From: Candidatus Pullichristensenella stercorigallinarum
Lineage (GTDB): Bacteria; Bacillota; Clostridia; Christensenellales; Aristaeellaceae
DNA length: 64,000 bases
Reading direction: 5' to 3'
Assembly (NCBI GenBank): GCA_018712945.1
Contig: DVFZ01000033.1
Coordinates: 1-64,000, forward strand
Both the position numbers and the translations under genes were made by a program. Positions 7,947-16,673 of this stretch are shown one piece after another (positions within the stretch are counted from its first letter, which is position 1; every line of letters begins with the position of its first letter). A model generated the notes under the pieces. It was not told the DNA's origin. It made no database searches and saw only the letters and a program-made list of their open reading frames with translations.

Positions 7947-8915
7947 TCATTCCGCGTAATTGGGCCGCTTCAGGGAGATGTGTACCCGCGTACCCCCGCC
8001 GGGACGGGCGTCGATGAGAATCTGATGCCCCAGCATGGTCAGCACACGGCGGGTGAGGTAGAGGCCGATGCCGGTGGATTTGCGGTCTGTACGGCCGTTG
8101 TAGCCGGTGTAGCCGCGCTCGAACACGCGCGGCAGATCCTCCGGGGCAATGCCGATGCCCGTATCGGAAATCACCAGGTAGTCGTTTTCCACATACATGG
8201 AAATCACGCCTGCGGGCGTGTATTTTATGGCGTTGGAAAGAATCTGCTCCACGCAGAAGGCAAACCACTTTTCATCCGTCAGCACGCGCCTGCCCGTGGC
8301 CTGCATTTCCAGCCGCAACCCCTGATGGATGAAAAAGCTGGCATACTTGCGGGCCGCGCCGCGCAGAATTGCGTCCAGGTCGCATTCGCGCAGCACCAGG
8401 TCGTTGGTATCGCTTTCCAGGCGAATATAAGAAAGCAGCATATCCACGTATTGCTCGATTTTGAAAAGCTCGCGGGAAGCCTCGCTATCCTCATCCAAAA
8501 GCAGATGCATGGCGGCGATGGGCGTTTTGATTTGATGCGCCCAGAGCGTATAGTAATCGCGCATGTTGCTCATGGCCGCGTCCGCGCGCGAAACCATCCG
8601 GGAACGGTCTGCCCACAGGGCGCGCAGGGCAGCCTGATAGTCTTCCTCAATGAGGTCGGCGGGGGCAGGCATGCCGTCCACGCCCAGGGAGACGCGCTTG
8701 CAAAGGTCGGTAAGCTGTATATGCCGGGCTCGGAAACGCCAGAAATCCAACCCGACCAGCAGCGAAAACGCCATCAGGCACAAAACGCCTGCGTATAATA
8801 CTGCCTCCAGAGGAAGCCGGTAGAGCGAAAACACCACCGCGTAAATCAAAAGAAAGGCCAGAAACAGCACCGCGCTTTTGCGGTGCAGGCGCAAATACTG
8901 CATAAACAGCCGCAT
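7947..8915 (-). CDS. Sensor histidine kinase, BceS-like (intramembrane-sensing)
   Basis: 322 residues from the ATG at 8915, preceded by AGGTG; a GTG at 8924 is the alternative. Two transmembrane helices (about 14-32 and 37-57) are separated by only a few residues, so there is no extracellular sensor domain. This is the hallmark of BceS kinases that receive the signal from a BceAB transporter. The phosphoacceptor is His127 in WAHQIKTP. The HATPase domain shows the N box (LSNAIKYT) and DTGIGI. BceS normally sits beside a BceR response regulator, but none is encoded on either side here. Confidence 0.9.
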   Translation of the reverse strand: MRLFMQYLRLHRKSAVLFLAFLLIYAVVFSLYRLPLEAVLYAGVLCLMAFSLLVGLDFWRFRARHIQLTDLCKRVSLGVDGMPAPADLIEEDYQAALRALWADRSRMVSRADAAMSNMRDYYTLWAHQIKTPIAAMHLLLDEDSEASRELFKIEQYVDMLLSYIRLESDTNDLVLRECDLDAILRGAARKYASFFIHQGLRLEMQATGRRVLTDEKWFAFCVEQILSNAIKYTPAGVISMYVENDYLVISDTGIGIAPEDLPRVFERGYTGYNGRTDRKSTGIGLYLTRRVLTMLGHQILIDARPGGGTRVHISLKRPNYAE

Positions 8916-8936
8916 GCAAATCACCTGCCGGTTCCG

Positions 8937-8942
8937 ATTATA
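8937..8942 (-). promoter_or_regulatory. -10 element of the sensor kinase gene
   Basis: Minus strand TATAAT (8942-8937), 22 nt before the ATG at 8915. No good -35 hexamer is visible at 17 bp. Confidence 0.4.
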
Positions 8943-8992
8943 TCATATCGGGGCGCCTGCCTTCAATATCCCGGCCGCAGGAGAAAAAGGTA

Positions 8993-9021
8993 TTGCGCCT
9001 CGCCTGAAAAGCATGTACAAT
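8993..9021 (+). promoter_or_regulatory. Promoter of the first MATE gene
   Basis: TTGCGC (8993-8998), 17-bp spacer, TACAAT (9016-9021), 24 nt upstream of the GTG start. Confidence 0.65.
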
Positions 9022-9044
9022 AACCCTGTGACATGATCTAAAGG

Positions 9045-10463
9045 GTGGGATTCAGGTTGATAGCGCGTTTGCGCGCGAAATGGCGCGAATATTGGCCGCT
9101 GATGGGGGCGCTTATGGCGCTGGCCTGGCCGGTGATGCTGGAAAACGCCATGCAGACGCTGGTGCAGTATGTGGATACGGCCATGGTTGGCGTGCTGGGC
9201 GCACAGGCTTCCGCTGCCGTGGGGCTGACCGGCTCGGTGACGTGGTTGGTCAACGGCATATTCTTGGCCGTGGGCGTGGGCGCGCTGGCGGTGATTTCCC
9301 GCGCCCTGGGCGCGAAGGACGCCAAAACCGCCCGGGAAACGGCGGCGCAGACGGTGTTTATCGTTGCCGTTGCCGGCGTGGCGATGTGCGCGCTTACGCT
9401 GCTGGCCGCTCCGGTGTTGCCCGGATGGCTCAATGCCGACAGGGAGATTTACGACGATGCGGCGGCCTATTTCGGCATCATCTGCGTGCCGATGCTGTTT
9501 CGCGCTGCCTCAATGGTGTTCGGCTCGGTATTGCGCGCGGCGGGCGACACCCGCACGCCGATGCTGGCAAACCTGGCGATGAACGGCTTTAACGTCGTAA
9601 TGAATTTTTTGCTCATTTACCCCACCCGGGAGCTGGACGTGCTGGGGTTTTCATTCACCATGCCCGGCGCGGGGCTGGGCGTATCCGGCGCGGCCATCGC
9701 TACGGCGCTTTCTTATGTATTGGGCGGCGTGCTGATTGCGGTGGCGATGTGGAAAAACCCCGCCGTATCGCCGCGCGGCGCGCTGCGTTTTAGCGGCGCG
9801 GCGATGAAAAGCTGCCTGCGCGTGGCCGTGCCCGTGGCCTTGGCGCGGCTGACCACCTCGGCGGGGCATGTGGTGTTTGCCTCGCTGGTGGCGACGCTGG
9901 GCACGGTCAGCCTGGCCGCGCATTCCATCGCCCTCACTGCGGAGGAAGCGTTTTATATCCCCGTGTTTGGCATCAACGCCGCCGCGGCCACGCTTACCGG
10001 CAACGCGCTTGGCGAAAAGGACGCGCGCAAGCTGGATATCGTCGGGCGGGGCACGATCATCATAACGCTGGTCCTGATGAGCGTTACCGGCGGATTGCTG
10101 TTTGCCTTCGCGCCGCAGGTGATGAATCTCTTTACGCCCGATTTCCGGGTGGCGGAGCAGGGCATGACGGTTTTGCGGCTGGTGGCGCTTTCCGAGCCGG
10201 TTTTTGGCATTGCCATCGGCGTGGAGGGCATGTTGCAGGGGGCGGGGGACACGATGGTACCCTTCGCCATCACCACGGCGACCATGTGGCTGGTGCGCAT
10301 CGCCGGCACGGTGCTGGTTTTGCGCGTGCTGCATCTGGGCCTGACTGCGGTATGGGCGTGCATGGTGGCGGAAAACACCGTGCGCGGCGTGCTCTACCTG
10401 TGGCGCTATCTGCGCGGGCGCTGGAAGCCGCCGGAAATGCGCGCCGTCAAAGCAGCGTCATAA
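9045..10463 (+). CDS. MATE-family multidrug efflux transporter (first copy)
   Basis: 472 residues from the GTG at 9045; a TTG at 9057 just after AGG is an alternative start. About twelve hydrophobic segments form two six-helix MatE halves. Typical motifs include the ALAWPVMLENAMQTL opening and GAGDTMVPF in the second half. MATE proteins export cationic drugs or metabolites using sodium or proton gradients. The 3' end overlaps the convergent EamA gene by 17 nt. Substrate is unknown. Confidence 0.9.
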   Translation: MGFRLIARLRAKWREYWPLMGALMALAWPVMLENAMQTLVQYVDTAMVGVLGAQASAAVGLTGSVTWLVNGIFLAVGVGALAVISRALGAKDAKTARETAAQTVFIVAVAGVAMCALTLLAAPVLPGWLNADREIYDDAAAYFGIICVPMLFRAASMVFGSVLRAAGDTRTPMLANLAMNGFNVVMNFLLIYPTRELDVLGFSFTMPGAGLGVSGAAIATALSYVLGGVLIAVAMWKNPAVSPRGALRFSGAAMKSCLRVAVPVALARLTTSAGHVVFASLVATLGTVSLAAHSIALTAEEAFYIPVFGINAAAATLTGNALGEKDARKLDIVGRGTIIITLVLMSVTGGLLFAFAPQVMNLFTPDFRVAEQGMTVLRLVALSEPVFGIAIGVEGMLQGAGDTMVPFAITTATMWLVRIAGTVLVLRVLHLGLTAVWACMVAENTVRGVLYLWRYLRGRWKPPEMRAVKAAS

Positions 10464-11307
10464 GCGTTCCGGCAGTCAAAAGGCCCAACCCGCCCAGGGC
10501 GCGTGGAGAGAGTTTTTCGCCCAGCCAGAGCCGGGAAAACGCTACCGTCACCAATATGCTCAATTTGTCGATTGGGGCCACGGCGCTGGCGGGGCCTTCC
10601 TGCAAGGCGTGATAATAACACAGCCAGGAAGCTCCGGTGGCGACTCCGGAGAGCGCCAGGAACAGCCACGTCCGCCGGCTGATCCTGCTGATGCCGCGCT
10701 GCGCGCCGGTGAGAAAAACCATGCCCCAGGCCATGACCAACACCACCGCCGTGCGCAGGGCCGTGCCCAGCGTGGAGTTCACGCCCTCAATGCCTACCTT
10801 GCCCAGGATTGTCGTCAGGCTGGCGAACACCGCCGAGCCGAGCGCATAGATAAACCAGCGTCCATCGCGCTTTTCCGGCGTGGCGGACGCTTTTCTTTGC
10901 AGCATCAGGCCGGTGCCCACGGCGATGAGCGCCATGGCCAGGATCTTTGCCGGCGTCAGCGCCTCGCCCAGCAAAACAAGCGCCAGCAGCATGGTCAACA
11001 CCGTGGAGGACTTGTCCACCGCCGCCACGCGGTTGACCTCGCCGGTTTGCAGGGCGCGGAAATAACACAGCCAGGAAGCGCCCGTTGCCACTCCGGAGAG
11101 CGCCAGAAACAAAAGCGAGCGGCCGTCAATGGTGGAAAGCGGCTGCCAGGCCCCGGCGACAAACACCATCAGCCAGGAAAACGCCAACACCACCACCGTG
11201 CGCAGCGCCGTGGCGAGATTGGAATCCACATCCCGCACGCCGATTTTGGCCAGCACTGCCGTCAGTCCCGCAAACGCCGCCGAACCGAACGCAAACAATA
11301 CCCACAC
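10447..11307 (-). CDS. EamA/DMT-family transporter
   Basis: 286 residues from a GTG at 11307, preceded by AAGGGGG. The frame stays open upstream to 11508, but an extended -10 (TGCTATAAT) lies 25 nt before this GTG, and the upstream part crosses the terminator of the next gene. I therefore reject the longer start. Ten membrane helices form two EamA repeats, each containing ALSGVATGASWLCY. The repeats are also visible in DNA. Members export metabolites or amino acids; no substrate can be assigned. Confidence 0.85.
   Translation of the reverse strand: MWVLFAFGSAAFAGLTAVLAKIGVRDVDSNLATALRTVVVLAFSWLMVFVAGAWQPLSTIDGRSLLFLALSGVATGASWLCYFRALQTGEVNRVAAVDKSSTVLTMLLALVLLGEALTPAKILAMALIAVGTGLMLQRKASATPEKRDGRWFIYALGSAVFASLTTILGKVGIEGVNSTLGTALRTAVVLVMAWGMVFLTGAQRGISRISRRTWLFLALSGVATGASWLCYYHALQEGPASAVAPIDKLSILVTVAFSRLWLGEKLSPRALGGLGLLTAGTLMTLL
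10614..11107. repeat. Internal duplication within the EamA gene
   Basis: About 47 nt at 10614-10660 recur with few changes at 11061-11107 (447-nt offset, 149 codons), coding for the same helix (SGVATGASWLCY) in each EamA half. Confidence 0.7.
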
Positions 11308-11331
11308 AGGCCATGCCCCCTTCGCCAATCC

Positions 11332-11337
11332 ATTATA
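11332..11337 (-). promoter_or_regulatory. Extended -10 of the EamA gene
   Basis: Minus strand TGCTATAAT, with the hexamer at 11337-11332. The -35 region is poor, but the TGn extension can compensate. It lies inside the longer open frame and so fixes the start downstream. Confidence 0.55.
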
Positions 11338-11441
11338 GCACGCCGCGCCCGTCACGGCCACCCCATGGGCGGCATTTATGGTCATAAACGCTGAAAAGGC
11401 CGCCGCGTCGACGGCGAAGTTAAACGGCTTCAGGGGTTGCA

Positions 11442-11466
11442 AAACGCCCGGCCAGGAAAGGCCGGA
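11442..11466 (-). terminator. Terminator of the second MATE gene
   Basis: Stem CCGGCC / GGCCGG (11449-11454 with 11461-11466), loop of 6 nt, then GCGTTTTGC on the minus strand, 17 nt after the stop codon. Confidence 0.6.
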
Positions 11467-11482
11467 CATTTCAAAAAGGGAA

Positions 11483-12841
11483 TCAGTTGCCCTGCGCGGC
11501 GGAAGCACCCCGGTTTACGCAGCGGCGATACACAATCAGGGAGACGGCGGCGGCAACCACTTCCGCCACCCAGAAGGCGTTCCACACGCCATAAGCGCCA
11601 AAGAAGCGGCTGAGGATAAAGGCCGCCGGGATGATGATAATCACATAGCGGAACAGGGAGATGACCAGCGAGGGCATGCCCATGCCCAGCCCTTCCAACG
11701 CCCCGGAGGAAGTGACCGAAACCGCCGAGATCATAAAGCCCGCGCTGATGATGCGCAGCGCCGAAGCCCCGGCGGAAATTGTCGCCGGATCGGTGGCAAA
11801 CAAGCCCATCAGCCACTCCGGCACGGCCAGGAACAGGATAGTGCCCACCAGCATGATTGCGCCGCTCATCAACAGTACCAGTTCATAGATGCGCCGCATG
11901 CGCGCGTGTTCCCCGGCGCCGTAGTTGTAGCCAATCAGGGGGCGCATGCCCTGCACGATGCCGTTGGAAGTCAGATAAAGGAAAGTCTGCAGCTTGTAGT
12001 ACACGCCCAGCACCAGTATATATACCTGTCCAAACGAAGCGAGAATGACGTTCAGCGCGGAAATCAGAAACGAGGGGAGGGCGAGATTCAATGTCGCAGG
12101 AATGCCTACGCTGTACAAGCGGACAATCATTTTCCCGTCCGGTGCGAGGTGCTTTTTCCGAATATGGACGCGGAGAGGACGCTTGCAATAGGCGGCCAGG
12201 AATATCGCCAGCGAAAGCGTCTGTCCAATGCCCGTGGCCAGCGCCGCGCCCTCGATGCCCATTGCCGGGAACGGACCGAGGCCGAAGATCATCACCGGGT
12301 CTAGGATGATGTTGGCCACGCAGCCGCACAGCATGGCAACCATTGTCAGCCGCATGTTGCCCACCGCCTGAAATATCTTTTCAAACAGCATGCTCAGGGC
12401 GATGATGGGCGCAAACGCAAAGGCGACCGTGGAATAGCGCACGCCCAGATCCATCAGGGCAGGCGAATCCGTGAACAGAGGCAAAAAGTGAGACATGAGA
12501 AGAATACAGCCCACTGCCAGCACCAATCCATGGATAACCGAAAGCGCCAGCCCCTGCGTGGCCGCGCGGTCCGCCCGCTCCAGTTCATTTGCGCCCAGGT
12601 GATAGGCGATCACGGCGTTTACGCCGATGCCAAAGCCGATGGTGACGGCGTTGATGAAGTTCTGGACGGGATACACCAGCGACAGCGCGGTCATGGCGTC
12701 CTCGCTGATGCGGGCGACGAAGTAGCTGTCCACAATGTTGTAAAGCGAGTTGACCAGCATGGAGATCACCATGGGCAGCGCCATGGAAATCAGCAGCGGG
12801 AATACGGGCCTTTCCTTCATGAAACGATCGTCCATCGCCAT
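11483..12841 (-). CDS. MATE-family multidrug efflux transporter (second copy)
   Basis: 452 residues, with the AGGAGG Shine-Dalgarno placing the ATG at 12841. It is a full-length MATE protein with twelve helices. It belongs to the DinF/NorM-like branch common in Clostridia (opening FPLLISMALPMVISMLVNSLYNIVDSYF-type segment around residues 14-41). It is distinct in sequence from the first MATE gene. Its own consensus promoter and a leader containing an intrinsic terminator hairpin lie upstream, suggesting induction by attenuation. Drug specificity is unknown. Confidence 0.9.
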   Translation of the reverse strand: MAMDDRFMKERPVFPLLISMALPMVISMLVNSLYNIVDSYFVARISEDAMTALSLVYPVQNFINAVTIGFGIGVNAVIAYHLGANELERADRAATQGLALSVIHGLVLAVGCILLMSHFLPLFTDSPALMDLGVRYSTVAFAFAPIIALSMLFEKIFQAVGNMRLTMVAMLCGCVANIILDPVMIFGLGPFPAMGIEGAALATGIGQTLSLAIFLAAYCKRPLRVHIRKKHLAPDGKMIVRLYSVGIPATLNLALPSFLISALNVILASFGQVYILVLGVYYKLQTFLYLTSNGIVQGMRPLIGYNYGAGEHARMRRIYELVLLMSGAIMLVGTILFLAVPEWLMGLFATDPATISAGASALRIISAGFMISAVSVTSSGALEGLGMGMPSLVISLFRYVIIIIPAAFILSRFFGAYGVWNAFWVAEVVAAAVSLIVYRRCVNRGASAAQGN

Positions 12842-12983
12842 GCCTCCTGAGCCGTGCGCCAGTCCACAGAAAAACCACGCAACCCTTCAAGGATTGCGTG
12901 GCGAAAAGAGTCTTATGAGACTGGAAAAATCCACACGAGGTTTTAACAGGGGCATCATAACATAAGCCGCGTCCCCTTGTCAA
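12842..12983 (-). promoter_or_regulatory. Promoter and attenuator-like leader of the second MATE gene
   Basis: Minus strand TTGACA (12983-12978), 18-bp spacer, TATGAT (12959-12954). The leader of roughly 105 nt contains a terminator hairpin (CCACGCAA / TTGCGTGG, 12901-12894 with 12882-12875) and then TTTTTC, ending about 28 nt before the ATG. Upstream GTGTGG can pair with CCACGC, the 5' arm of that hairpin, as an anti-terminator. The same GTG opens a seven-codon reading frame (MWIFPVS). The hairpin could alternatively just terminate the upstream SDR gene. Confidence 0.6.
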
Positions 12984-13012
12984 GCAGAAAAGTGAAAATA
13001 CATATGTCCCCT

Positions 13013-14071
13013 TCAGCACGTGCTGCGCTTCGGCAGACGCAACAGATCTCGCAGCCGCGCCCGGGCCGGAGCACGGTGCGAAGGCTCCTCGCGGGATTTG
13101 AGATAGCGCACCGTATCGCGCACGGTGGCGCGCAAGTCGCGCGGGCGGTAGTTCAGTTCTGCCGTGGCCTTGTCATGGTCAAAGCGGTCGTTGCTGGAAA
13201 GCGCGTAGAGCGAATAGCGCGTATACAAGGGTCGTTGATGACGCAAACGGGCAAACCAGCCCATCAGCGGCGCGGCGGCGCGCGCCATCCACATCGGCAG
13301 CACCGGCAACCGCCGCCCGCCCCCGGCTTTACGGGCGAGCTTGAGCACGTCGCATACTTCATAGTGGCGGTTGGAAAGGATATAGCATTCCCCGGCACGG
13401 CCGTGCATGGCGGCGCGGATACAACCCGCGGCCACGTCGCGCACATCCACCAAATCATAGCCTCCGCGCACGCAGGCGGGCAGCTTGCCGCGCAGATAGT
13501 CGCGCAGCATTTGCACCAGATGGTTGCCCGCGTCGTCGTATGGCCCGAGGATGCCCGAGGGATGCACCACCACTGCGTCCAACCCTGCCTTGGCCGCGTC
13601 CAGCACAGCCTGCGTGGCCTCCGCCTTGGTCTTGGCATAGCCGCCCGTCACCCATTCAGGCGAGAAGGAGCGTACCTCGCGCATGACGCCCATGTCCTCG
13701 CGCTCGGGCAAGGCGTGGACGCTGCTGACATACACCAGCCGCTTCACCGCATATTCCCGGCACAGCGCCACCATATTTTTCGTACCTTCCACGTTGACCG
13801 CGCGCATGCGCTCGTTGACCGCGCCGGAAATATCGACTACGCCGGCCGCGTGGATGACATAGACCTCCCGGTCTTTTAGCGCGGCAAACAGCGCTCGCAG
13901 GCTGTCAAGATCGCGCACGTCGCCGGTAAACCAGTTCACCCCGCGCAGGGCGCGCTGCCTTTCCCCGGGCAATGCCAGCGCCCGTACTTCCGCGCCCGTG
14001 CGGGAGAGCAGGCGCACAATCGTGCCGCCCAGGTGCCCGGCCGCGCCGGTAACAATATATGTGATGCGCAT
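13013..14071 (-). CDS. NAD(P)-dependent epimerase/dehydratase (extended SDR)
   Basis: 352 residues from the ATG at 14071, which has AGGAGGT at good spacing; an ATG 40 codons upstream lies across the promoter and is rejected. The N-terminal Rossmann motif is TGAAGHLGG. The active site shows Ser in VYVSSVHA and a Tyr-x-x-x-Lys equivalent in GGYAKTKAE. It resembles dihydroflavonol-reductase-like and 3-beta-HSD-like SDRs acting on small carbonyls or sugars. It is divergent from the tetR gene and could be under its control; substrate unknown. Confidence 0.82.
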   Translation of the reverse strand: MRITYIVTGAAGHLGGTIVRLLSRTGAEVRALALPGERQRALRGVNWFTGDVRDLDSLRALFAALKDREVYVIHAAGVVDISGAVNERMRAVNVEGTKNMVALCREYAVKRLVYVSSVHALPEREDMGVMREVRSFSPEWVTGGYAKTKAEATQAVLDAAKAGLDAVVVHPSGILGPYDDAGNHLVQMLRDYLRGKLPACVRGGYDLVDVRDVAAGCIRAAMHGRAGECYILSNRHYEVCDVLKLARKAGGGRRLPVLPMWMARAAAPLMGWFARLRHQRPLYTRYSLYALSSNDRFDHDKATAELNYRPRDLRATVRDTVRYLKSREEPSHRAPARARLRDLLRLPKRSTC

Positions 14072-14125
14072 CGGCAACACCTCCTGATAAAACAGACAAT
14101 CCTGTTGATTATCTTCCTTAATTGT

Positions 14126-14154
14126 AGTATAGTAAAAGCTGGAATCGGGCGCAA
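14126..14154 (-). promoter_or_regulatory. Promoter of the SDR gene
   Basis: Minus strand TTGCGC (14154-14149), 17-bp spacer, TATACT (14131-14126), about 55 nt before the ATG. Confidence 0.65.
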
Positions 14155-14258
14155 GCGTCAGTTTGGAGTAAAATGTGCGGTTTTTGCACAAATGCGACAG
14201 AATTTGTCTGTTTTGCCGTCGCGGACACAGAAAAGAGCCCTTTTAAGGAGGTAAGGCC

Positions 14259-14843
14259 ATGGCCGGGAAAGATCATCGCACGCGGGTGACAAAGATGCTC
14301 ATCCGCCGCGCGTTCACTGATCTTTTGCGCGTCAAGCCCGTGCAGAGCATTTCCATCAAGGAATTGTGTGAGAAGGCGGGCGTGAACCGGGGCACGTTTT
14401 ACGCGCATTATGCCAGCGTGCACGACTTACTCAAACAGATGGAGGACGAAATGCTCGCCGAAATCGGGGAGGCGCTCGCCCGCCTGCTGCCGCCGGACGG
14501 CAAGGGCGTATCCTCGCTGCGCATTTCCACAGAGCTTTTCCAGTGCCTGAAGGACAACGCCGACCTGTGTATTGTGACACTGGGCGATTTCGGCGATAAA
14601 TCCTTTGCCGTGCGCCTGCTCAACATGGGCTGGGAGAAGTGCATAGAGGCATATTCGCGCTATTTCCGCGATGCCACGCCCAAGCAGATCGCCTATTTTT
14701 ACGCCTTTGTCAGCGAAGGCTGCATCGGGCTTCTGCGCCGCTGGCTGCGGGAGGGGATGAGCACCAGCGCCGAGGAGATCGCGGCCATGGCCGAACAACT
14801 GATGCTTTACGGAGCCAGTTCGCTGGAAAAAGCCAAACCTTAA
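14259..14843 (+). CDS. TetR/AcrR-family transcriptional regulator
   Basis: 194 residues after an AAGGAGG ribosome-binding site. The N-terminal helix-turn-helix (ISIKELCEKAGVNRGTFYAHY, about residues 33-53) is characteristic of the family. The C-terminal ligand domain resembles the TetR_C_8 type. It lies 93 nt upstream of the ABC exporter genes in the same direction and is divergent from the SDR, so it probably represses one or both. The inducer is unknown. Confidence 0.9.
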   Translation: MAGKDHRTRVTKMLIRRAFTDLLRVKPVQSISIKELCEKAGVNRGTFYAHYASVHDLLKQMEDEMLAEIGEALARLLPPDGKGVSSLRISTELFQCLKDNADLCIVTLGDFGDKSFAVRLLNMGWEKCIEAYSRYFRDATPKQIAYFYAFVSEGCIGLLRRWLREGMSTSAEEIAAMAEQLMLYGASSLEKAKP

Positions 14844-14888
14844 CCGTATTTTGCGGCATCTCCCGGCGACGTATGCGTGCGGGCGTGC

Positions 14889-14894
14889 TATACT
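14889..14894 (+). promoter_or_regulatory. Extended -10 before the ABC exporter operon
   Basis: TGCTATACT with the hexamer at 14889-14894, 42 nt before the ATG; no clear -35. A TetR target promoter here is plausible. Confidence 0.4.
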
Positions 14895-14936
14895 GAATTT
14901 AAAAAACGAGGGCAGAAGGAAACGGGAAAGATAAAT

Positions 14937-16673
14937 ATGAAAAAGCTGCTTGTCTATCTCAAAGATTATAAGGTGGAAAGCATCGTCGGGCCGCTTTTTA
15001 AACTGCTGGAGGCGTGCTTTGAGCTGATCGTGCCCCTGTTGGTGGCCGAGGTCATCAACACGGCCATCCCCGCAGGCGATGCGGCGGCCGTGCGGCGCAC
15101 CGCCCTGATTATGGTGCTTCTGGGCGTGTTGGGGCTGGTATGCTCCATCACCGCCCAGTATTTCGCGGCCAAGGCGGCGGTGGGTTTTGGCGCGGCGGTG
15201 CGCGCGGCGCTGTTTCGCCATGTGAATACGCTTTCGCACGCCGAGATGGACCGCCTTGGCTCCAGCGGCCTCATCACCCGCCTTACCGCCGATGTCGATC
15301 AGGCGCAGGCAGGGGTCAACCTGGTATTGCGCCTGCTGCTGCGCTCGCCGTTTGTGGTGCTCGGCTCCATAATTATGGCGTTTATCATCAGCCCGAAACT
15401 TACGGTCATTTTTCTGGTTGCCACGCCGCTGATTGGTCTGGTGATTTACCTGGTCATATCCCGTTCCCTGCGCCTTTACAAGCGCATTCAGGAGGGCATC
15501 GACCATCTTTCCCTGCTCACGCGGGAAAATCTCTCCGGCGCGCGCGTCATCCGCGCCTTTTCCCGCCAGCGCGAGGAGGCCGGCCGCTTTGCCGGTACCG
15601 CCGATACGCTGGTGCGCCTGCAAACCTTTGCCGGGCGCATTTCCGCAGCGCTCAACCCGGCCACGATGGTCATTGTCAATCTGGCAGTGGTGCTCATCAT
15701 CTGGTTCGGCGGCAAAAGCGTGGACGCGGGCGAAGTGGGGCAGGGCGACGTGGTGGCGCTGGTCAACTACCTTACGCAGATTCTCATCGCCCTGGTGGCG
15801 CTTGCCAACCTGATTGTCAACTTCACGCGCGGCACGGCTTCCGCCGCCCGCATTCAGGAAGTGCTGGAAGTTCAGCCCACGGTAAAGGACGGGGCGGAAA
15901 GCGGGCCTGCGCCGGTAAAGGGCGCGCCGAGGGTGGCGTTTGAAAACGTCTGCTTTGCCTATGGCGGCGCGGCCGAAAACGTGCTCAGCGACGTTAGCCT
16001 CCAGGCCGGCGCGGGGGAGACCATTGGCGTCATCGGTGGTACCGGCGCGGGCAAATCGGCGCTGGTCAACCTGATTCCCCGCTTTTACGACGCCACGGCG
16101 GGCCGCGTGCTGATCGACGGCGTGGATGTGCGCGAGTATCCCCTGGACAAGCTGCGCGCGCGTATCGGCGTGGTGCCGCAACAGGCGGTGCTCTTTCGCG
16201 GCACCATCCGCGAAAACATGCGCTGGGGCCGGGCGGACGCCACAGACGAGGAAATCTGGCGGGCGCTTGCCATCGCCCAGGCAAAGGACTTTGTGGAGGA
16301 GCGCGAGGGTGGCCTGGACGCCATGATTGAACAGGGCGGCCGCAACCTCTCCGGCGGACAGCGCCAGCGGCTTACCATCGCCCGCGCCCTCGTGCGCGGC
16401 CCGCAAATTCTTATCCTCGACGACAGCGCATCGGCGCTCGACTTTGCCACCGACGCGCGCCTGCGCGCCGCCATCCGCCGCGAGACCGGCGGCATGACGG
16501 TGTTCATCGTCTCTCAGCGCGCCAGCACCATCCGTCGTGCCGACAAAATCGTGGTGCTTGACGACGGCCGTGTGGCGGGCGTGGGCAGGCACGACGAGCT
16601 CTTTGAGACCTGCCCGGTCTATCGGGAGATCTGTCTGAGCCAGCTTTCCGAAAGCGAGGTGAAGGGAGCATGA
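14937..16673 (+). CDS. Heterodimeric ABC exporter, subunit 1 (degenerate catalytic site)
   Basis: 578 residues from the ATG at 14937; an in-frame ATG 20 codons earlier overlaps the -10. A six-helix exporter membrane domain (about 1-320) precedes an ATPase domain. The ATPase has Walker A GGTGAGKSA (about 366-374), signature LSGGQRQR, and Walker B followed by Asp in place of the catalytic Glu (ILDDSASALD, about residue 495). That Asp marks the non-catalytic half of BmrCD/LmrCD/TM287-288-type heterodimers. The partner gene overlaps by 4 nt (ATGA). Likely a drug or lipid exporter. Confidence 0.92.
   Translation: MKKLLVYLKDYKVESIVGPLFKLLEACFELIVPLLVAEVINTAIPAGDAAAVRRTALIMVLLGVLGLVCSITAQYFAAKAAVGFGAAVRAALFRHVNTLSHAEMDRLGSSGLITRLTADVDQAQAGVNLVLRLLLRSPFVVLGSIIMAFIISPKLTVIFLVATPLIGLVIYLVISRSLRLYKRIQEGIDHLSLLTRENLSGARVIRAFSRQREEAGRFAGTADTLVRLQTFAGRISAALNPATMVIVNLAVVLIIWFGGKSVDAGEVGQGDVVALVNYLTQILIALVALANLIVNFTRGTASAARIQEVLEVQPTVKDGAESGPAPVKGAPRVAFENVCFAYGGAAENVLSDVSLQAGAGETIGVIGGTGAGKSALVNLIPRFYDATAGRVLIDGVDVREYPLDKLRARIGVVPQQAVLFRGTIRENMRWGRADATDEEIWRALAIAQAKDFVEEREGGLDAMIEQGGRNLSGGQRQRLTIARALVRGPQILILDDSASALDFATDARLRAAIRRETGGMTVFIVSQRASTIRRADKIVVLDDGRVAGVGRHDELFETCPVYREICLSQLSESEVKGA

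Noticed and set aside
11308..11508. Upstream extension of the EamA gene to 11508
   Set aside because: The extension crosses the terminator of the second MATE gene and the -10 of EamA itself; a GTG with a good ribosome-binding site lies just after that -10.
14427..16592. 721-codon minus-strand frame opposite the TetR gene and ABC exporter subunit 1
   Set aside because: The exporter on the plus strand has all family motifs; the antisense frame is low-complexity and a codon-bias shadow.
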